A stretch of 64,000 bases of DNA from HTCC5015 sp051747425 (GTDB lineage: Bacteria; Pseudomonadota; Gammaproteobacteria; HTCC5015), in assembly GCA_051747425.1 (NCBI GenBank), contig JBNJGD010000001.1, positions 231,752 to 295,751 of the forward strand, read 5' to 3'. The notes under the pieces are model-generated. The model made no database searches, was not told where the DNA came from, and saw nothing but the letters and a program-made list of their open reading frames with translations. The stretch's first letter is position 1. Every line of letters begins with the position of its first letter. Shown here piece by piece: positions 60,273-64,000 of the stretch. Made by a program: the position numbers and the translations under genes.

Positions 60273-62597
60273 TTACCCCGCTTTGGTGGCCAGGTGCTTC
60301 TGGCGCAGGGTGCGGGCGGCGTTGACCATGGCTTTGAGGGCCGCTTCGGTTTCCGGCCAGCCGCGGGTCTTGAGGCCGCAGTCGGGGTTGACCCACAGCC
60401 GCTCGGCCGGGATCAGTTCGGCGGCCTTCTCCATCAATCGCACCATTTCCGCTTCATTGGGTACCCGGGGCGAGTGGATGTCGTAGACGCCCGGACCGAT
60501 TTCATTGGGGTAGTTAAAGTCGGCAAACGCATCCAGCAGCTCCATATCGGATCGCGAAGTTTCAATGGTGATCACATCGGCGTCCAGGGCAGCGATGGAT
60601 TCGATGATGTCGTTGAACTCGGCGTAGCACATGTGGGTGTGGATCTGGGTTTCATCGCCCACCCCGCTCACCGCCAGGCGGAAGCTCTCCACCGCCCAGT
60701 CCAGATAGGCCTGCCACTCGCTGCGACGCAGGGGCAAGCCCTCGCGCAGGGCCGGTTCGTCGACCTGAATCGTGCCGATGCCCGCCGCTTCCAGATCGTT
60801 CACTTCATCGCGCAGGGCCAGGGCAATCTGGCGGCAGGTGGTGGAACGCGGCTGGTCGTCGCGCACAAAGGACCACTGCAAAATCGTCACCGGCCCGGTG
60901 AGCATGCCCTTCATTGGCCGATCGGTGAGCGACTGGGCGTAGCGCGACCACTCGACGGTCATCGGCGCCGGGCGGCGGATGTCGCCGTAGAGAATTGGCG
61001 GCTTCACACAGCGGGAGCCGTAGCTCTGAACCCAGCCGTTCTTGCTGAAGGCAAAACCGTCGAGCAGCTCGCCAAAGTATTCCACCATGTCGTTGCGCTC
61101 GGCCTCGCCGTGGACCAGCACATCGAGTCCGTAGTCCTCCTGGGCGCGCACCGCCCGGGCGATCTCCTCGCGCATTTGCGACTGGTAGTCGGCGGCGGCA
61201 AGGTCGCCGCGCTTGTAGTCGCGGCGAGCGCGGCGAATCTCCGCCGTCTGGGGAAAGGAGCCGATGGTGGTGGTGGGAAACAGCGGCAGATCCAGATGCT
61301 CGCGCTGGGCCCGGGCCCGCTGTGGATAGGCGCTTTGCCGCTGGCTGTCGCCGGACTGAATCGACTGGAGCCGCTCGCCCACATCCGGGCGGTGGATCCG
61401 CGAGGACCGGCGGCGCGCGGCGAGAATTCGGGCGTTGTCCGCCAGGGCCTCGCCGACGGCGGCCTTGCCACGGGTCAGCGCCCGGTTCAGCGTGGCCACT
61501 TCCTCGAGCTTTTGCGTGGCAAAGGACAACCAGCTCAGCAGCTCCTTGTCCAGCGCACCGCGCTCGCTCTCGAGGTCCACCGGGCAGTGCAGTAGCGAGC
61601 AGGAGGTGGAGACCCACAGGCGATCGCCGAGCTGTTCCCGGGCCAGTTGCAGTGTCTTCAGGGCCTCGGCCAAATCCGCGCGCCAGATATTGCGCCCGTC
61701 GACCACACCCAGCGACAGAACCTTGTACGGCGCCAATCGGTCGAGCACGCCCTGCAACTGATCCGGGTCGCGCACCAGGTCGATGTGCAACCCCGCCACG
61801 GGCAGACTCATGGCCGTGTGCGTGTTGTTGCCCAGGCCGCCAAAGTAGGTGGCCAGCAGCAACCGCGCCGAGGACGCCTGCAGTATGTTGTAAGCCCGCT
61901 CGAAGGCCTGTTGCCACTCCAGCGGCAGATCCAGCGCCAGAATTGGCTCGTCGATCTGCACCCACTCGGCACCGGCCGCCACCAGTTGATTGAGCCAGTC
62001 GCTGTAGACGGGCAGCAATTCATCCAGCAGCGTCAGGCGATCCAGATCGGCGTCCTTTTCCTTGCCCAGATAAAGGTAGCTCAGGGGCCCCAGCACCACC
62101 GGTTTAACCCGGTAGCCGGCGTCCTTCGCCTCCTGCACCTGTGCCAACAAGTCGTCGATCTGCAGGCGGAACTGCTGACCGCGATGAAACTCGGGGACCA
62201 GGTAGTGGTAATTGGTATCAAACCACTTGGTCATCTCGCAGGCGAAGGTATCGCCACAGCAACTGCCCTCAACGCCGCGGCCCCGGGCCATGCGGAAGTA
62301 GGTATCGATATCCACATCGACGGGCGCGCCGGGTTTGGCGCCCTCGGACAAAAAGCGCGGCGACACCACGCCCAGGCGGGCGCTGGTGTCGAGCACGCCG
62401 TCGTACCAGGAAAAATCGCCCACCGTGACAAAATCCAGACCGGCCTCGGCCTGGCGCCGCCAGGCCGAGGCACGCACGGCGGCACCGCGCCGTTGCAAGG
62501 TCTCGCGGTCGATCTCGCCGCGCCAGAAAGCCTCTACGGCCTTTTTCGTTTCACGCTTCGCGCCAATGCGCGGAAAACCCGGAATATGTGCGGTCAT
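60273..62597 (-). CDS. metE: Cobalamin-independent methionine synthase
   Basis: A 774-residue zinc enzyme transferring methyl from methyltetrahydrofolate to homocysteine. The start at ATG 62597 (MTAHIPGFPRIGAKRETKKA) has a GGAGG site. The C-terminal catalytic half has zinc ligands in QIHTHMCYAEFNDI (His, Cys) and WVNPDCGLKTRGW (Cys), with LFPTTTIGSFPQT opening that half. Divergent from metR, as in many gammaproteobacteria, and probably activated by it. No cobalamin riboswitch was seen upstream. Confidence 0.97.
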   Translation of the reverse strand: MTAHIPGFPRIGAKRETKKAVEAFWRGEIDRETLQRRGAAVRASAWRRQAEAGLDFVTVGDFSWYDGVLDTSARLGVVSPRFLSEGAKPGAPVDVDIDTYFRMARGRGVEGSCCGDTFACEMTKWFDTNYHYLVPEFHRGQQFRLQIDDLLAQVQEAKDAGYRVKPVVLGPLSYLYLGKEKDADLDRLTLLDELLPVYSDWLNQLVAAGAEWVQIDEPILALDLPLEWQQAFERAYNILQASSARLLLATYFGGLGNNTHTAMSLPVAGLHIDLVRDPDQLQGVLDRLAPYKVLSLGVVDGRNIWRADLAEALKTLQLAREQLGDRLWVSTSCSLLHCPVDLESERGALDKELLSWLSFATQKLEEVATLNRALTRGKAAVGEALADNARILAARRRSSRIHRPDVGERLQSIQSGDSQRQSAYPQRARAQREHLDLPLFPTTTIGSFPQTAEIRRARRDYKRGDLAAADYQSQMREEIARAVRAQEDYGLDVLVHGEAERNDMVEYFGELLDGFAFSKNGWVQSYGSRCVKPPILYGDIRRPAPMTVEWSRYAQSLTDRPMKGMLTGPVTILQWSFVRDDQPRSTTCRQIALALRDEVNDLEAAGIGTIQVDEPALREGLPLRRSEWQAYLDWAVESFRLAVSGVGDETQIHTHMCYAEFNDIIESIAALDADVITIETSRSDMELLDAFADFNYPNEIGPGVYDIHSPRVPNEAEMVRLMEKAAELIPAERLWVNPDCGLKTRGWPETEAALKAMVNAARTLRQKHLATKAG

Positions 62598-62640
62598 AAC
62601 TGCCTCCATGAATGATGGCAGCCATTCTCGACGCCCCGAC

Positions 62641-62692
62641 AACATGAATCAAACGATGGTTTTTCAACCCGAAGTATAGTTTAATTCATGTT
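62641..62692. promoter_or_regulatory. Inverted repeat in the metE-metR gap, candidate MetR site
   Basis: AACATGAATCAAAC at 62641-62654 and its inverse GTTTAATTCATGTT at 62679-62692 match at 13 of 14 positions, 24 bp apart. Each arm holds TGAA/TTCA as in MetR half-sites. It lies 44-95 bp before the metE start, the expected place for an activator. Confidence 0.5.
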
Positions 62693-62699
62693 TAACGCT

Positions 62700-62845
62700 C
62701 GCCACAGAGCCTCGTAGGGCGGACGCGCGAAGCGCTTCCGCCTGGCCCGGTCACCGCCAGGTTAATGGCGGATGTGGCTGCGCCACTTCCGCCCTACACG
62801 CGATAACAGAGAAAACTCCGTGTCCTCTGTGCCCTCTGTGGCTAA
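62700..62845. repeat. Composite intergenic repeat element 12
   Basis: Starts CGCCACAGAGCC and ends CTCTGTGCCCTCTGTGGCTAA. The interior has two facing modules GTAGGGCGGACGCGCGAAGC and GCGGATGTGGCTGCGCCACT / TCCGCCCTAC. It lies inside the metE-metR regulatory gap. Confidence 0.75.
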
Positions 62846-62903
62846 ACCCCCAGGCCAACCCCATTTTAAAAGGGAGCCACCCATGTTTTTGTAAATACGC
62901 CAC

Positions 62904-63803
62904 TTGAAAACCCTGGCCACCATCCGCGAGTGCGGCAATCTGGCCCGGGCGGCGCAGCGCCTGCACCAGACCCAGTCGGCGCTGTCGCATCAGCTGAAGA
63001 GCATCGAGCACTACTACGAGGCTCCGCTGCTGATTCGCAAGAGCAAGCCGCTGCAGTTCACCCCCCTGGGCTTGCGGCTGCTGGCCCTGGCCGATGACAT
63101 TCTGCCCCGGGTGGCCAGCGCCGAGCGGGAGCTGCGGCAACTAGCCGGCGGCAGTCAGGGACGATTGCATGTGGCCATGGAGTGTCACAGCTGTTTTGAG
63201 TGGCTGATGCCGACCATGGACATCTACCGCGAGGAGTGGCCCGAAGTAGAGATGGACATCTCCGTGGGCTTTGCCTTTGAGCCCCTGGCCGCCCTCACCC
63301 GGGGCCAGGTGGATCTGGTGGTGACCTCCGACCCCCGGGATCTTCAGGGCGTGCACTTCGAACCGCTGTTTGGCTACCAGGCCCTGCTGGCCATCGACAA
63401 GAGCAACCCGCTGTCGCGGCAAAAGCGCATCGCCCCGGACGACCTGGCGGATCAGACCCTGATTACCTACCCGGTGGAAACCGCGCGGCTGGACATCTAC
63501 CGCGACTTTCTCACACCGGCCGGCATCACGCCCGCCGGCCGTCGCACCGCCGAACTCACCGCCATGATTCTGCAACTGGTGGCCAGCGGCCGCGGCGTCG
63601 CCGCCCTGCCCAACTGGGTGCTCACCGAATACCTGGATAAACAGTATGTGGTCGCCCGCCCCCTGGGTGACGACGGCCTCTGGGGCACCGTCTACGCCGC
63701 CGTGCGCAAAAGCGACCTGGAACTGGCCTACATGCGCGCCTTCCTCGACCAGGCCAAAGACACCGTCTTCGATGTGCTGGCCGATATCAAACCGGCGTCC
63801 TAG
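62904..63803 (+). CDS. metR: LysR-family activator MetR, start codon disturbed
   Basis: A 299-residue LysR regulator: HTH LKTLATIRECGNLARAAQRL, HQTQSALSHQLKSIE, RKSKPLQFTPLG, then the homocysteine-sensing domain. The expected start is ATG 62883, which has a GGGAG site, but the fourth codon there is TAA: ATG TTT TTG TAA ATA CGC CAC TTG. IRHLKTL after the stop matches the MetR N terminus, so a GAA-to-TAA change is likely. Translation could reinitiate at TTG 62904 or at ATA. The gene's own stop TAG is the first TAG of repeat element 13. Confidence 0.8.
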   Translation: MKTLATIRECGNLARAAQRLHQTQSALSHQLKSIEHYYEAPLLIRKSKPLQFTPLGLRLLALADDILPRVASAERELRQLAGGSQGRLHVAMECHSCFEWLMPTMDIYREEWPEVEMDISVGFAFEPLAALTRGQVDLVVTSDPRDLQGVHFEPLFGYQALLAIDKSNPLSRQKRIAPDDLADQTLITYPVETARLDIYRDFLTPAGITPAGRRTAELTAMILQLVASGRGVAALPNWVLTEYLDKQYVVARPLGDDGLWGTVYAAVRKSDLELAYMRAFLDQAKDTVFDVLADIKPAS

Positions 63804-63957
63804 CCACAGAGACACGAAGAGCACAGAGTGTATTGCTCACCCCTCTCCCATCTCGGGAGAGGGGTCGGGGGAGAGAGAGCGTCATCGCGAGCCGCGCAGC
63901 GGCGTGGCGATCTGCCGAGCCGTTACTAAGATTGCTTCGCCTACGGCTCGCAATTGT
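63800..63957. repeat. Composite intergenic repeat element 13
   Basis: Starts CTAGCCACAGAGACACGAAG, overlapping the metR stop codon. It contains a separate hairpin CCCCTCTCCC / GGGAGAGGGG at 63840-63864 and a palindrome GTCATCGCGAGC to GGCTCGCAATT. The right CTCTGTGGCTAA end is not found; the last 40 bases of the window show nothing. Confidence 0.7.
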
Positions 63958-64000
63958 ATGTGTTACCTAATTCGCTGATAGATTTCTGATGATTTCGGCG

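Noticed and set aside
62598..62883. A cobalamin or SAM riboswitch upstream of metE
   Set aside because: The gap holds an inverted repeat and a composite repeat element; no conserved riboswitch boxes were found.

Overview
The window reads as chromosome of a GC-rich gammaproteobacterium. Three gene orders point there: ruvB-ybgC-tolQRAB-pal-cpoB-queE-queC-tRNA-Lys, smc-zipA-ligA, and ilvI-ilvH-ilvC followed by pssA. These are Pseudomonas-like orders. The condensin is SMC rather than MukB, and there are many short intergenic repeats, so a marine Pseudomonadales/Cellvibrionales-type organism is plausible. The species cannot be named from the sequence alone.

Layout. 1-1.6 kb: a leftward operon of two roadblock-like proteins and an unknown, cut by the window edge. 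1.8-7 kb: a haem-type DUF3365 protein, a TetR/DUF3047 pair divergent from a predicted metal-dependent hydrolase, and a MASE1-GGDEF-EAL protein. 7-16.3 kb, leftward: a UDG-like gene with rimI, glnS-cysS, a PSD-like gene with pssA, and the ilvI-ilvH-ilvC branched-chain amino acid genes. 16.6-18.1 kb: bepA. 18.2-25.7 kb: the accessory island described below. 25.8-36 kb: 1-Cys peroxiredoxin, a TSUP transporter, tRNA-Lys, queC/queE and the complete Tol-Pal operon with ruvB. 36-49.4 kb: argG, aceE-aceF, ndh, a TetR/AidB-like pair, DUF2214 with a Phd/ParE module, and ligA. 49.4-64 kb: zipA, smc, cysZ, DUF962, a frameshifted aminotransferase, an M23 peptidase, an SDR, metE and metR.

The most unusual region is 18.2-25 kb. 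It holds four leftward cassettes in a row. Each starts with a nearly identical 144-residue module: a predicted signal peptide followed by a single RHS-associated core ending in DPDGR. Each then carries a different C-terminal toxin and its own small immunity gene, coupled by a 4-nt gap or by overlaps of 1-4 nt. The toxins are a nuclease-like domain, an unnamed toxin domain, an M23/LytM peptidase whose partner has a signal peptide, and an EndoU nuclease whose frame is broken in a T7 run. No full-length RHS cage protein lies in the window. Scars of an RTX-like gene 3' end lie before three cassettes, and a decayed copy of the bepA 3' end lies between cassettes 3 and 4. These scars record how the array grew by recombination next to bepA.

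A second structural theme is a family of about thirteen composite intergenic repeats. They are bounded by inverted TTAGCCACAGAG / CTCTGTGGCTAA ends, sit just after stop codons, and are absent from the toxin island. Gene decay or oddities include a one-base frameshift in the aminotransferase, an early stop codon before metR, and a PSD-like protein without the Gly-Ser cleavage motif.
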